Origin: Curtobacterium sp. MCLR17_007
Lineage (GTDB): Bacteria; Actinomycetota; Actinomycetes; Actinomycetales; Microbacteriaceae
Assembly (NCBI RefSeq): GCF_003234655.2
Contig: NZ_CP126271.1
Span: 2,294,001 to 2,358,000 of the forward strand
Reading direction: 5' to 3'
Length of the DNA: 64,000 nt
This document shows positions 8,672 through 18,090 of this stretch, piece by piece. Positions within the stretch are counted from its first letter, which is position 1; every line of letters starts with the position of its first letter. A program made the translations under genes and the position numbers. The notes beneath the pieces are model-generated. The model was not told the origin of the DNA. It saw only the letters and a program-made list of their open reading frames with translations, and ran no database searches.

Positions 8672-8684
8672 CGGTTGTGCTGCG

Positions 8685-8843
8685 CTACGCGCGCCCGCGG
8701 ATGGTGCGGAGCAGCCAACCGATGACGGCCAGGATCACGATGACGAGGCCGATCCAGAGCAGGAACTTCACCGCTCCGATGAAGATCCCGCTGAAGAGCA
8801 GGACGAGGCCGACGATGATCGCGATGATCAGCAGTGCTGGCAT
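8685..8843 (-). CDS. small hydrophobic membrane protein, 52 residues
   Basis: MPALLIIAIIVGLVLLFSGI followed by a second hydrophobic stretch (KFLLWIGLVIVILAVIGWLL) and a basic end RTIRGRA: two transmembrane helices joined by a short turn, with the positive end inside. The start has a clear AGGAG ribosome site 8 nt upstream, which supports translation. No characterised family is recognised; short proteins of this shape are common in Microbacteriaceae. It lies downstream of ftsY on the same strand with a 59-bp gap and may share its transcript. Function unknown. Confidence 0.75.
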   Translation of the reverse strand: MPALLIIAIIVGLVLLFSGIFIGAVKFLLWIGLVIVILAVIGWLLRTIRGRA

Positions 8844-8902
8844 GTGGGGACTCCTTCCGACGTACCTGGACGATCCCTGTACTGCGCAGAACGTACCCGG
8901 GA

Positions 8903-9772
8903 TCAGCCCACGAGGTTCTGCACGAACACGTGCGGCGTGAAGCCGGTCAGGTCGTTGATGCCCTCGCCCTGGCCGATGAGCTTGATCGGGATGCCGGTCT
9001 TCTCCTGCACGCTGAGCACGAACCCGGCCTTGGCCGACCCGTCGAGCTTGGTGATGACCAGCCCCGTCACCCCGGCACCCTCGATGAACGCCTGGGCCTG
9101 GGCGAGCCCGTTCTGTCCGGTTGTCGCATCGAGGACCAGCAGGACCTCGGCGATCTCGGTCTGCTTCTCGATGACGCGCTTGATCTTGCCGAGCTCGTCC
9201 ATCAGCCCCGCCTTGGTGTGCAGGCGGCCGGCGGTGTCGATGACCACGATCTCGATGCCGTCGCGCATGGCCTGTTCGACCGTCTGGTAGGCGACCGAGG
9301 CCGGGTCCTGCCCTGGCTGCGAGGGCCGGACGACGTCGACACCGGCGCGCTGGGCCCAGGTCGCGACCTGCTCGACCGCCGCCGCCCGGAACGTGTCCGC
9401 GGCACCGACGAGCACGGTGCGGTCGTACGTCTTGAGGAACTTCGCGAACTTGCCGATCGTGGTCGTCTTGCCCACGCCGTTGACCCCGACCACGAGCACG
9501 ACCGCGGGCCGGGCGCTGAGCTTCAGGGTGGTGTCGAGCTTCGAGAGCCGCTCCTCGAGCACCTCGCGGAGCATCCGCTGCAGGTCGGCGGGGTCGGTGG
9601 TGCCGTACCGGTCGACGCGGGCGTGCAGGTCCTCGATGATCTCCTCGGAGATGTCCGGCCCGAAGTCCGCACCGATGAGCGCCGTCTCGAGGTCGTCCCA
9701 GGTGGTCTCGTCGATGGTCTTCCGCTGGAAGAGCCCGCGCAGCCGGGAGGACAGTGACCAGGAACTCGCCAT
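8903..9772 (-). CDS. ftsY: SRP receptor FtsY
   Basis: 289 residues, a short FtsY consisting of the N and G domains without the long acidic A domain of E. coli. The P-loop VVGVNGVGKTTTIGK, the insertion-box stretch AADTFRAAAVEQ, DTAGRLHTKAGLMDEL and the TKLDGSAKAG motif are all intact. It forms the GTPase complex with Ffh at the membrane. The ATG at 9772 is preceded by TAAGCT at 9784-9779, leaving 6 nt, and has no ribosome site, so initiation is probably leaderless. Confidence 0.97.
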   Translation of the reverse strand: MASSWSLSSRLRGLFQRKTIDETTWDDLETALIGADFGPDISEEIIEDLHARVDRYGTTDPADLQRMLREVLEERLSKLDTTLKLSARPAVVLVVGVNGVGKTTTIGKFAKFLKTYDRTVLVGAADTFRAAAVEQVATWAQRAGVDVVRPSQPGQDPASVAYQTVEQAMRDGIEIVVIDTAGRLHTKAGLMDELGKIKRVIEKQTEIAEVLLVLDATTGQNGLAQAQAFIEGAGVTGLVITKLDGSAKAGFVLSVQEKTGIPIKLIGQGEGINDLTGFTPHVFVQNLVG

Positions 9773-9825
9773 GTTCCCAGCTTAGGGGCGGACGCATGGA
9801 CGGACGCCCCGGTAGCATCGTCACC

Positions 9826-9941
9826 ACGAAGGGGAGTATTCCCTCTCGGTGTCCCCGTCAGTACGGCCCGGAACGATCCGGACCCGGGGCGCCGGTCGTG
9901 CTCCACCCACTCGGGTGGCACACGGCGGAAGAGACCTTCAG
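9826..9941 (+). ncRNA. candidate yybP-ykoY manganese riboswitch upstream of TerC gene
   Basis: The leader of the TerC-family gene carries the two hallmark segments of the yybP-ykoY aptamer: AAGGGGAGTA (9829-9838) and GAGACCTTC (9931-9939). GAAGG at 9828-9832 pairs with CCTTC at 9935-9939 to close P1, with further hairpins between (such as CCACCCACTCGGGTGG). The motif is known to sense Mn2+ and to control TerC-type and P-type transporters, matching the gene that follows. A -10 TAGCAT at 9813-9818 fits a start near 9825. The recognition is by eye from the consensus; a covariance search would settle it. Confidence 0.75.
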
Positions 9942-10000
9942 GCCTCGGCGTACCCACCTTGCCCGGCAAGCGGTGCTGCCCCTCACCTGGAGGAACCACG

Positions 10001-11032
10001 TTGGACGTCCCCCTGTATGTCTGGCTGATCACGATCGCCGGCATCCTCGCCCTGCTCGTGTTCGACTTCTACTCGCACGTGCGTACCCCGCACGTGCCCC
10101 ACATCCGCGAATCCGCGTTCTGGTCGGTGTTCTACATCGGGCTGGCGATCCTGTTCGGTGTCGGCATCCTGGTGTTCGGCGGCGGACAGGCCGGCGGTGA
10201 GTACTTCGCCGGGTGGCTGACCGAGAAGGCGTTGTCCGTCGACAACCTCTTCGTCTTCCTCATCATCATGACGAGCTTCGCGGTGCCGAAGGAGTTCCAG
10301 CAGAAGGTGCTGCTCGTCGGTGTCGCCATCGCCCTGGTCGCGCGCGGCATCTTCATCGCCCTCGGTGTCACGATCATCGAGAACTTCTCGTGGGTCTTCT
10401 ACCTGTTCGGGATCCTGCTGTTCTGGCTCGCCTGGTCGCAGGCCCGCAGCGGGAACGACCACGGTGCGGAAGAGGGCGACTCCAAGCTCATCCGGATCCT
10501 CAAGCGCATCATCCCGACCTCCGACCACTACGACGGTGACCGCCTGACCACCCGGGTCGACGGCAAGCGCCTGTTCACCCCGATGCTGCTCGTCATGGTC
10601 GCGATCGGCCTGACGGACGTGCTGTTCGCGCTCGACTCGATCCCCGCGATCTTCGGACTCACGCAGGACGCGTTCATCGTGTTCACCGCGAACGCCTTCT
10701 CGCTGCTCGGGCTCCGCCAGCTCTACTTCCTGATCGCCGGGCTGCTCGAGCGCCTCATCTACCTGGGTCAGGGCCTCGCGGTCATCCTGGCGTTCATCGG
10801 CGTGAAGCTCGTCTTCCACGCCATGCACGTCAACGAGCTGCCGTTCATCAACGGCGGTGAGCACATCGAATGGGCCCCCGAGATCCCGATCTGGTTCTCG
10901 CTCGGCTTCATCATGCTGACCATCGCCGTCGCGACCGTGGCCTCGCTGGTCGTCTCGAAGAAGCGTCAGGAGCGCGGGCTCACCCCGACCGGGGAGCCGC
11001 GCACCGTCGAGGCCGAGGCCGACGCGAAGTAA
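10001..11032 (+). CDS. TerC family integral membrane protein, probable manganese exporter
   Basis: 343 residues with about nine hydrophobic helices and the TerC signatures: KALSVDNLFVFLIIM in the first half and IGLTDVLFALDSIPAIFGLT in the second, whose acidic residues in the membrane form the metal site in this family. Family members include Mn2+ exporters and proteins that metallate exported enzymes. A TTG start at 10001 is chosen because TGGAGGA ends 6 nt upstream and the frame then begins directly with the first helix. An in-frame upstream ATG at 9959 would lie in the riboswitch region. A palindromic terminator follows the stop. Confidence 0.9.
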   Translation: MDVPLYVWLITIAGILALLVFDFYSHVRTPHVPHIRESAFWSVFYIGLAILFGVGILVFGGGQAGGEYFAGWLTEKALSVDNLFVFLIIMTSFAVPKEFQQKVLLVGVAIALVARGIFIALGVTIIENFSWVFYLFGILLFWLAWSQARSGNDHGAEEGDSKLIRILKRIIPTSDHYDGDRLTTRVDGKRLFTPMLLVMVAIGLTDVLFALDSIPAIFGLTQDAFIVFTANAFSLLGLRQLYFLIAGLLERLIYLGQGLAVILAFIGVKLVFHAMHVNELPFINGGEHIEWAPEIPIWFSLGFIMLTIAVATVASLVVSKKRQERGLTPTGEPRTVEAEADAK

Positions 11033-11044
11033 CGCGACCCCCTG

Positions 11045-11088
11045 CGGACGGGAGGCCCGGTGCCAGCTGGTACCGGGCCTCCCGTCCG
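11045..11088. terminator. palindromic terminator between TerC gene and smc
   Basis: A 44-bp palindrome with one mismatch near the loop, core GGGAGGCCCGGTGCCAGCTG, between convergent genes. Confidence 0.75.
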
Positions 11089-11116
11089 TCTGCGGTCCGA
11101 AGCCGCCGAACCGGCG

Positions 11117-14100
11117 CTACGCCACCGCGCCGACCGGCTCGGGCTCGGGCTCGCGGCGCTGCACGCGCTGCCCCACGACCGCCGAGACGCCGTCCTGGCG
11201 CATCGACACCCCGTACAGCGCGTCGGCGATCTCCATCGTGCGCTTCTGGTGCGTGATCACGATGAGCTGCGACGTCTCACGCAACCGCTCGAACACGGTC
11301 AGCAGCCGGCCGAGGTTGGCGTCGTCGAGTGCCGCCTCGACCTCGTCCATGATGTAGAACGGCGACGGCCGCGCGGTGAAGATCGCCACGAGCAGCGCCA
11401 CCGCCGCCAGTGACCGTTCCCCGCCGGACAGCAGCGTCAGCCGGTCGATCTTCTTGCCGGCGGGCTTGACCTGCACGTCGATGCCCGTCGCCAGCAGGTC
11501 GGTCGGGTTCGTCAGCGTGATGGAACCCGAACCGCCCGGGAACAGGATCGGGAAGATGACGTCGAACGCCTGCTGGGTGTCGTTGAAGGCGGACTCGAAG
11601 ATGGTCTGCATCTTGGCGTCGAGCTCGTCGATGATCGTCATCAGGTCGGTCCGGGTCTTCTGCAGGTCCTCGAGCTGTTCCGTCAGGAACGCGTGGCGCT
11701 GCTCGAGTGCCTGGAACTCCTCGAGCGCCAGGGGGTTCACCTTGCCGAGCTGACCGAGGTCGCGTTCGGCGGCCTGCAGGCGGCGCTCCTGCTCGGCCCG
11801 GACGTAGGGCACGGTCTCGACGTCGGCCGGGTCGACGCCGTCCGTCGCGTCGTACTCGGGCAGCGCCGGGCCACCGGGGAGGGTGGACTCGGCATCGACG
11901 AGGAGCTCGTCGGGCTCGTCGGGCTCGTCGCCGTCGCGGTCCGTCCCCGCGTCCCCGGGCGCGATCGCGGCCGCCGCGGCCGCGGTGTCCGGATCTGCTG
12001 CCGCAGCCGCGGCGGCCCGCTCGGCGTCGCGGTGCCGTCGCGCCAGGACCCGGGGGTCGACGAGCACGTCGACGGGCACCGGCACGTGCGGTCCGTACTC
12101 GGCGACCAGGACGGCCTCGACCAGCCCGAGCTCGCTCTGCGCCCGGTCGAGCACCCCGGACACGTGCAGCTTCTTCTCGTAGATCTCCATCTCGAGCGAG
12201 TGCACCCCGTCGGTGATCGACTGCAGCCGGTCCCGGAGTTCGCGTTCCTCGGTCCGGATGGTCTGCAGCTCGGTGTTGCGTCGAGAGCGCTCGGCCTCCT
12301 GGGTGGCGAGCTGCACGCGCGCGTCGGCGAGCGACCGGTCCACGGCGCCGAGCACCGCGGGCAGGTCGGCGAGCACGCTCTCGGCGGTCGCGATCTGCCC
12401 CCGCCGGACCACCGCGCGGCGGGCGGCTTCCTCGGCCGCGGCGCGGTCGGCCTCGAGCTGGCGGTCGAGCTGGTCGGCACGCGCCCGCTCCGACCGGGCA
12501 CGCTCGCGCACCGTCTCGACCTGGATGCGGTGTTCGATCTCGGCGGCGCGCGCGGCTTCGAGCGTGTCGAGCAGCCCCTGCCGCGCCGAGGCGTCCACCG
12601 TCGGCCGCGGCTGGGCCGCGTGCGCCCCACGGACCTGTTCCGCTTCGGTGAGCACGGCGTCGGCAGCCTCGACGGCGCCGTCGGTCTCGGCCAGGGCGGC
12701 GCGCAGGCGCTCGACCTCGGCGGTCGCGTTCTCCGCCTTCGCGCGGGCGGACGCGCTGGTCCGGTCGTACTCGGCCACGGCTGCGGCGTACGCGCGGCTG
12801 GCGCGGTCGGCGTCGTCCGCCCGGCGGCGTGCGTCCTCGACGGCGCTCCGCGCGGACTGGAGGCTCGTGGCCGCGGCCTCGGCGTCCGTCGCGATGGCGT
12901 CGCGTCGCGTGACGGCGTCGTCCCGCTCCGCGGTGAGCTCGATCCGGGAGGTGGTCCGCGCACCGCCACCGGTGACGCGCACAGCGCGCACCAGGTCACC
13001 GGACCGCGTGACGACCGTCGCCCGGGGGACGGCGGCGAGCACGGCCTCGAGGTCGACGTCGTCACGGTCCGCGATGAGCGTGTCGGCCAGGACGGCGGAC
13101 AGCGCCGGCGGGCCGCTGACCAGGTCGAGCGCGCGCACGACGCCCTCGGGGACGGGCACCGCGGCGGCGGACTCCCCCGCGTCCGCGACGACGACGTCGA
13201 TGCGCCCGATGTCGGTGGCACGAGCGTGGGCGACGGCGTCGAGTGCCACGCCGCGGTCGGCGGCCAGGACCGCGTCGGCCAGACCGTCCAACGCGGTGGC
13301 GATCGCGCCCTCGTAGCCGGGTGTGACCGTGAGCTGGTCGGCCAGGCGCCCGGTGATGCCGTCGCGGCCGGCGTCGATGAGCGCCTGGGAGCCGTCCCGC
13401 ACGTCGATGGACATGCCGAGCGCCGCCACACGGGCGTCGAGCGCGTCCCGTTCCCGTTCGAGGGCGTGCAGCCGGTCACGGTGCGCGTCGCGGTCGGTCT
13501 GCGCGTGTTCCAGGTCGGCCCGCGCCGCGTCGAGCGATGCATGCAGCGCGTCGGGGTCGGCGCCGGCGGACGGGTCCGTCCCGACGTCGGCGAGGGCTGC
13601 GTCGGCGGCGCGGGCGCGCTCGGTCGCCTCGACCAGCGCACGCTCCCGTCGTTCGCGGTCGGCGACCGCGGACCCGCGCTTCGACCGTGCCACGTCGACG
13701 GCGCTGCCGAGACGCTGCGCGTCCAGGTCGTGCTGCGCCACCCGGGCCGCCTGCGCTGCGATCTGTTCGTCGAGTGCGTCGAGTGCCGCCCGTGCCTCGG
13801 ACACCCGACGCGCGGCGGCGACGCTGCCACCCTGCATCTCCGCTGCGCGCTCGTCGAGCCCGTCGGCCTCGGCGCGGACGCCCGCGACCTGCTCGGGCGT
13901 GACGCTGGGCCCCTGCTGCGGTGCGTCCGCTTGCTGGGCGAGGAACATCAGCCGCTGGTTCGCGAGACTGGACAGCCCCCGCAGGCGCTCCTGGACACTC
14001 TCGAGTCGGTGCACCACGGTGCGTGCCCGGTCGACGTCGTCACCGACCATGCTCTGCTCGACGTGCTGCTGGCGCGCGCGCGTCTGGTCGAGCCGCTCGG

Positions 14101-14875
14101 TGAGGACGATGCGCTCGGACTTGCGACCGGCTTCGACCTCCTGGTGCTCGTGCAGCTCTCGCCGCAGACGGACGACGTCGTCCGCCAGGATGCGGGCCTT
14201 GGCGTCACGGGCGACCGCTGCGACGGACTGCGCCTTGCGGGCGACCTCGGCCTGCCGTCCCAGTGGCTTCAGCTGACGGCGGATCTCCCCCGCCAGGTCC
14301 GACAGCCGGGTGAGGTTCGTCTGCATCGCCTCGAGCTTGCGGAGCGTCTTCTCCTTCCGGCGACGGTGCTTGAGGATGCCGGCGGCCTCCTCGATGAAGC
14401 CGCGGCGGTCCTCGGGGGTGGCGTGCAGGACCTTGTCGAGCTGGCCCTGCCCGACGATGACGTGCATCTCGCGCCCCAGGCCGGTGTCGCTCAGGAGTTC
14501 CTGCACGTCGAGCAGCCGGCAGTTCTCGCCGTTGATCGCGTACTCGCTGCCGCCGTTGCGGAAGAGCGTGCGCGCGATTGTCACCTCGGTGTAGTCGATC
14601 GGCAGCAGCCCGTCGGCGTTGTCGATCGTCAGCAGCACCTGCGCGCGGCCGAGCGGCCCCCGGGTCGAGGTGCCGGCGAAGATGACGTCCTCCATCTTGC
14701 CGCCACGGAGCGTCTTCGCCCCCTGCTCCCCCATCACCCAGGCCAGCGCGTCGACGACGTTGGACTTGCCGGAGCCGTTCGGCCCGACGATGCACGTGAC
14801 ACCCGGTTCGAACGCGAACGTCGTGGGCTGCGCGAAGGACTTGAACCCCTTGATGGTCAGGCTCTTCAAGTACAT
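11117..14875 (-). CDS. smc: chromosome segregation ATPase Smc
   Basis: 1252 residues with the complete SMC plan: N-terminal MYLKSLTIKGFKSFAQPTTF and the Walker A GPNGSGKS (31-38), a long Ala/Glu/Arg-rich coiled coil, a hinge near the middle (GYEGAIATALDGLADAVLA followed by GGGARTTSRIELTAERD), the return coiled coil, then the signature LLSGGERSL and the Walker B PFYIMDEVEAALDD. About 90 residues rich in Ala, Asp and Glu (around IAPGDAGTDRDGDEPDEPDE) interrupt the second coiled coil; they look like a lineage insertion. It loops and condenses newly replicated DNA with ScpAB. The start has CCGGAGACCGC ahead of ATG. It ends the mutM-smc transcript. Confidence 0.98.
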   Translation of the reverse strand: MYLKSLTIKGFKSFAQPTTFAFEPGVTCIVGPNGSGKSNVVDALAWVMGEQGAKTLRGGKMEDVIFAGTSTRGPLGRAQVLLTIDNADGLLPIDYTEVTIARTLFRNGGSEYAINGENCRLLDVQELLSDTGLGREMHVIVGQGQLDKVLHATPEDRRGFIEEAAGILKHRRRKEKTLRKLEAMQTNLTRLSDLAGEIRRQLKPLGRQAEVARKAQSVAAVARDAKARILADDVVRLRRELHEHQEVEAGRKSERIVLTERLDQTRARQQHVEQSMVGDDVDRARTVVHRLESVQERLRGLSSLANQRLMFLAQQADAPQQGPSVTPEQVAGVRAEADGLDERAAEMQGGSVAAARRVSEARAALDALDEQIAAQAARVAQHDLDAQRLGSAVDVARSKRGSAVADRERRERALVEATERARAADAALADVGTDPSAGADPDALHASLDAARADLEHAQTDRDAHRDRLHALERERDALDARVAALGMSIDVRDGSQALIDAGRDGITGRLADQLTVTPGYEGAIATALDGLADAVLAADRGVALDAVAHARATDIGRIDVVVADAGESAAAVPVPEGVVRALDLVSGPPALSAVLADTLIADRDDVDLEAVLAAVPRATVVTRSGDLVRAVRVTGGGARTTSRIELTAERDDAVTRRDAIATDAEAAATSLQSARSAVEDARRRADDADRASRAYAAAVAEYDRTSASARAKAENATAEVERLRAALAETDGAVEAADAVLTEAEQVRGAHAAQPRPTVDASARQGLLDTLEAARAAEIEHRIQVETVRERARSERARADQLDRQLEADRAAAEEAARRAVVRRGQIATAESVLADLPAVLGAVDRSLADARVQLATQEAERSRRNTELQTIRTEERELRDRLQSITDGVHSLEMEIYEKKLHVSGVLDRAQSELGLVEAVLVAEYGPHVPVPVDVLVDPRVLARRHRDAERAAAAAAADPDTAAAAAAIAPGDAGTDRDGDEPDEPDELLVDAESTLPGGPALPEYDATDGVDPADVETVPYVRAEQERRLQAAERDLGQLGKVNPLALEEFQALEQRHAFLTEQLEDLQKTRTDLMTIIDELDAKMQTIFESAFNDTQQAFDVIFPILFPGGSGSITLTNPTDLLATGIDVQVKPAGKKIDRLTLLSGGERSLAAVALLVAIFTARPSPFYIMDEVEAALDDANLGRLLTVFERLRETSQLIVITHQKRTMEIADALYGVSMRQDGVSAVVGQRVQRREPEPEPVGAVA

Positions 14876-14931
14876 GCGGTCTCCGGGTGGTTCGCTCGTG
14901 GGCGCTGCTGGGCTCGCTGTTCGGCGTCAGG

Positions 14932-15900
14932 CTAGCGCGTGCGGGAGCGCGGGCTCGGTTGGCACACGGGGCAACGGTGGCTCGAGCGGTTCATGAAGGC
15001 CTCGCGCACGATCGGCGTGCCGCACCGCGGGCACGGCTTGCCCTGCTGGCCGTAGACGTTGAGGCGCTGCGAGAAGTACCCGGACTGCCCGTTCACGTTG
15101 ACGTACTGCGCGTCGAAGCTCGTCCCGCCGTCCTCGAGGGCACGGCGGAGCACGCTCCGGACCTCGTCGAGCAGCAGCTGCACGCTCGCTCGGGGCAGGC
15201 GCTCGGCGGGGCGGTCGAAGTGGAGCTTCGCAGCCCAGAGTGACTCGTCGGCGTAGATGTTGCCGATGCCGCTGACGACGCCCTGGTCGAGCAGCACCCG
15301 CTTGATCCCGCTGGCGCGCTTCCGGACCAGCTGCAGGAAGCGGCCGTCGTCGAACGCGGGGTCCAGCGGGTCGCGGGCGATGTGGGACACCTGCCCGGGG
15401 ATGCTCCGCCGCCAGACGGCGTCGGGCTGCTGCAGGTCGACGGCGCCGGCCGACCCGGCGGGGGCACCGTCGATCGTCGGCACCATCCGGTCGATCGCCA
15501 TCGAGCCGAACGTGCGCTGGTCGACGAACTCGAGCTCGACGGGGGGCTCCGGTGCGCCGTCGCGGGCCGGACCGGCTGGCTGCACCTCGAGCAGGACCCG
15601 ACGGTGCTTCGCCGCGGGGCGGTCGCGGCCCAGCAGGATCTGCCCGCTCATGCCGAGGTGGGCGACCAGGGCCTCCGGGGTCGCGCCCGGTGCCGTGCGC
15701 AGCGGCATCCAGAGGAACTTGCCGCGGCGGACGGCCGCTTCGATGGTCCGGCCGGTCAGCCGCTCGGCGAAGTCCTCGGCGGGTCCGTCATGGCGCGTGA
15801 GTGCGCGGTCGTCGAGGACGTGCACGGCGAGGACGCGGGCACCACTGACGGCGGGTTCGAGGCCGGCGCGGACGACCTCGACCTCGGGGAGTTCGGGCAC
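14932..15900 (-). CDS. mutM: formamidopyrimidine-DNA glycosylase MutM (Fpg)
   Basis: 322 residues. It starts with GTG and the required PELPEVE N-terminus (Pro2 nucleophile, Glu3). HLGMSGQILLG follows, then KRASGIKRVLLDQGVVSGIGNIYADESLW in the helix-two-turn-helix region. The zinc finger CPRCGTPIVREAFMNRSSHRCPVC has its four cysteines at the C-terminus. It removes 8-oxoguanine and ring-opened purines. It is somewhat longer than E. coli Fpg because of a loop near residues 100-160. It begins 4 nt after the rnc stop, so it is co-translated with it. Confidence 0.97.
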   Translation of the reverse strand: MPELPEVEVVRAGLEPAVSGARVLAVHVLDDRALTRHDGPAEDFAERLTGRTIEAAVRRGKFLWMPLRTAPGATPEALVAHLGMSGQILLGRDRPAAKHRRVLLEVQPAGPARDGAPEPPVELEFVDQRTFGSMAIDRMVPTIDGAPAGSAGAVDLQQPDAVWRRSIPGQVSHIARDPLDPAFDDGRFLQLVRKRASGIKRVLLDQGVVSGIGNIYADESLWAAKLHFDRPAERLPRASVQLLLDEVRSVLRRALEDGGTSFDAQYVNVNGQSGYFSQRLNVYGQQGKPCPRCGTPIVREAFMNRSSHRCPVCQPSPRSRTR

Positions 15901-15904
15901 TTGG

Positions 15905-16678
15905 TCAGGCCTCGGAGGGCGGGGGTGCCGTGGCTGCGGCGTCGGTGCTGCGCCCGGACAGGCGGGTCCAGGAGTCGAGTGCGGCGGCCATCTCGGCGGT
16001 CTTCTTGCTCGTGCCCGAGCCCGTGGCGATGTCCTCGCCCTGCAGCACCACGGTCGCGTGGAACAGCTTGTCGTGGTCGGGGCCCTCTTCGGTCACCCGG
16101 TAGGCCGGGTTGCCGAGGGACAGCGCCGAGGCCAGTTCCTGCAGGCTCGTCTTGGGGTCCATCGCCGCGCCGAAGCGGTCCGGGTCGATCAGCAGCGGTT
16201 GCACCAGGCGCAGGACGAGCGCGGTGGCCTCGTCCGGGCCGGCGGACAGGTACGTCGCACCGATGACGGCTTCGACGGTGTCGGCCAGGATCGAGGACTT
16301 GTTCCGGCCCCCGGTCAGTTCTTCGCCCTTGCCCAGCCGGATGAAGGCACCGAGGCCGTTCAGCCGGGCGATCTCGGCGAGGGCGACTGTCGAGACGAGG
16401 CTGGCACGTCGCTTGGCCAGGTCGCCTTCGTCGAGGTCCGGGAAGTCGCGGTAGAGCTTGACCGTGACGGCCTGACCGAGGATCGAGTCCCCGAGGAACT
16501 CGAGACGTTCGTTGTGCCCGATCCCGCCGTGCTCGTACGCGAACGAGCGGTGGGTCAGGGCGAGCTGGAGCAGCTCAGGGTCGACCTGCACGCCCAACAG
16601 GGCCTGCAGACGGACGACGTCCGACCCCGCGGGGTTGGACCCCGTGGAACCGGACGTCGCCTTCATGCGTGTCGTCAC
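15905..16678 (-). CDS. rnc: ribonuclease III
   Basis: 257 residues: catalytic domain with the signature NERLEFLGDSILGQAVT and the downstream acidic motif DTVEAVIGATYLSAG, then the double-stranded RNA-binding domain ending SGTSKKTAEMAAALDSW. It cleaves double-stranded RNA, including rRNA precursors. The GTG start at 16678 directly abuts the rpmF stop (TGAGTG); an ATG four codons later is an alternative. The C-terminal tail is Ala/Pro-rich. Its position between rpmF and mutM is standard in actinobacteria. Confidence 0.97.
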   Translation of the reverse strand: MTTRMKATSGSTGSNPAGSDVVRLQALLGVQVDPELLQLALTHRSFAYEHGGIGHNERLEFLGDSILGQAVTVKLYRDFPDLDEGDLAKRRASLVSTVALAEIARLNGLGAFIRLGKGEELTGGRNKSSILADTVEAVIGATYLSAGPDEATALVLRLVQPLLIDPDRFGAAMDPKTSLQELASALSLGNPAYRVTEEGPDHDKLFHATVVLQGEDIATGSGTSKKTAEMAAALDSWTRLSGRSTDAAATAPPPSEA

Positions 16679-16882
16679 TCAGACGTCGGCGACCTTGCGG
16701 CCCTTGTACTCCATGTACAGGGGGGTGCCGGCCGAGTCCTCGACGACCTTCGCGCGGTGCGGGAGGCTGTAGGTGACCTGGCCGTTCTCGATGGTCTTCA
16801 CGAGCTGGACCGGCGCGGCCTTCCACTGCGAACGACGGGCGTGCGTGTTGGCACGGGACTGCTTGCGCTTGGGAACGGCCAT
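16679..16882 (-). CDS. rpmF: 50S ribosomal protein L32
   Basis: 67 residues starting [20 protein letters not shown], the conserved L32 N-terminus. The zinc-binding cysteines seen in some L32 proteins are absent, as in C-minus paralogues of actinobacteria. It lies 27 bp after the DUF177 gene on the same strand and directly abuts rnc, the conserved DUF177-rpmF-rnc arrangement. Confidence 0.98.
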   Translation of the reverse strand: MAVPKRKQSRANTHARRSQWKAAPVQLVKTIENGQVTYSLPHRAKVVEDSAGTPLYMEYKGRKVADV

Positions 16883-16909
16883 GGTGGTTCTCTTTCGGTT
16901 GGTCGGTGG

Positions 16910-17449
16910 TCAGTCGGTGGGGGTGCGGTCGCCGTCGAACGTGAGTCCGTCGAGCGCGGCCCAGCGGGGATCCGTCGGCGCGGACGCCGGGCGATCACCC
17001 AGATCTGCCAGTCGTTCGCCCGTCACCGGGTCGAGTCCTGGGCAGTCCGGTCGACAGACCGGCTGGAACGGCAGCGACAGCACCACCGCGTCTCGAACGA
17101 CCGGTTCACAATCCACGTGGTCTTCGTGAACATGGAAGTCGAAATCCTCCGAGGGATCATACGCGAACAGCTCGGCGAAATCGACCTCGACGGGCTCGGC
17201 GATGTCGATCAGGCAGCGCGAGCACTGCCCGGTCGCCTCGGCCGACGCGTGTCCGGAGACGAGCACCCCTTCGTGGAGCCCCTCGAGCCGGAGCTCGATG
17301 TGCATCTCGGCGCCTTCCTGGACCGCGACGACACCGGCACCGAGGGCTTCGGGGACGGTGATGTCGAGCGTGTGCTCGCGCATCTCGCCCGGGCGGTGCG
17401 CGAGGTCACGCACGCGCAGGGCGTAGGGGCTGTTCACGGGGGAAGACAC
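16910..17449 (-). CDS. YceD/DUF177 family protein
   Basis: About 179 residues. The DUF177 motif C-SRCL (ATGQCSRCLIDIAEPVEVDF) and the C-terminal CRPDCPGLDPVTGERLAD with its cysteine pair are typical. Family members are linked to 23S rRNA/ribosome synthesis and sit before rpmF almost everywhere. The GTG at 17449 is chosen because a TAGGAT -10 (17464-17459) ends 8 nt upstream, preceded by TCGACG at a 17-bp spacing, giving a leaderless message. Longer in-frame versions up to 17479 would start inside the promoter. Confidence 0.9.
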   Translation of the reverse strand: MSSPVNSPYALRVRDLAHRPGEMREHTLDITVPEALGAGVVAVQEGAEMHIELRLEGLHEGVLVSGHASAEATGQCSRCLIDIAEPVEVDFAELFAYDPSEDFDFHVHEDHVDCEPVVRDAVVLSLPFQPVCRPDCPGLDPVTGERLADLGDRPASAPTDPRWAALDGLTFDGDRTPTD

Positions 17450-17569
17450 GATCGACCATCCTAGCGCGGACCGGAGCACACGTCGAGGAGCGGCGTGGCG
17501 AGCGCCGTGCCGGTGCCGGGCGACGGGTGCCCGGTGCCGGCGCCTGGTGCCCGGTGCCCGGGTGCCGGG

Positions 17570-18061
17570 TCAGGCGAGTCGGCGCCGGAGTGCCTCGCCC
17601 ACCACTGCGGGGACGTACGGCGCGACGTCACCACCGAGGGTCGCGACCTGGCGGATGAGGGAACTCGACACGTGCGCTCGCGAGGCGTCGGGCAGCAGGA
17701 ACACCGTCTCGACGTCGGCCAGGTGCCGGTTCATGATCGCCATCGGTGTCTCGTACGCGACGTCCTCGCCGGACCGGACGCCCTTGACCAGGACCGAGGC
17801 GCCGACCTGGCGGCAGTAGTCGACGAGCAACCCGGCGGTCCACTCCCCGACCCGGATGGTGTCCGGCGCGCCGACCTCGGCCAGGGACTCCTCGATGAGC
17901 CGGACCCGGTCGGGCGCGTCGAACATCGCGGTCTTCTTGTCGGGGTTGTGCACGACGAGCACGTGGACCTCGTCGAACAGTCCGGCGGCGCGGCCGATCA
18001 CGTCCAGGTGCCCGAGGGTCACGGGGTCGAAGGAACCGGGGACCACCGCGATCTGCGCCAT
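17570..18061 (-). CDS. coaD: phosphopantetheine adenylyltransferase CoaD
   Basis: 163 residues. The nucleotidyltransferase motif [14 protein letters not shown] near the N-terminus and the C-terminal [22 protein letters not shown] loop are intact. It makes dephospho-CoA from phosphopantetheine and ATP in coenzyme A synthesis. The ATG is 7 nt after TATCGT (18074-18069), a leaderless arrangement independent of recG, whose stop is 29 bp upstream. The 90 bp after its stop hold GC-rich direct repeats of the type GGTGCCGGGC/GTGCCCGGTG but no gene. Confidence 0.97.
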   Translation of the reverse strand: MAQIAVVPGSFDPVTLGHLDVIGRAAGLFDEVHVLVVHNPDKKTAMFDAPDRVRLIEESLAEVGAPDTIRVGEWTAGLLVDYCRQVGASVLVKGVRSGEDVAYETPMAIMNRHLADVETVFLLPDASRAHVSSSLIRQVATLGGDVAPYVPAVVGEALRRRLA

Positions 18062-18090
18062 GGCAGCGACGATACCGGCAGGGCCGGCGG

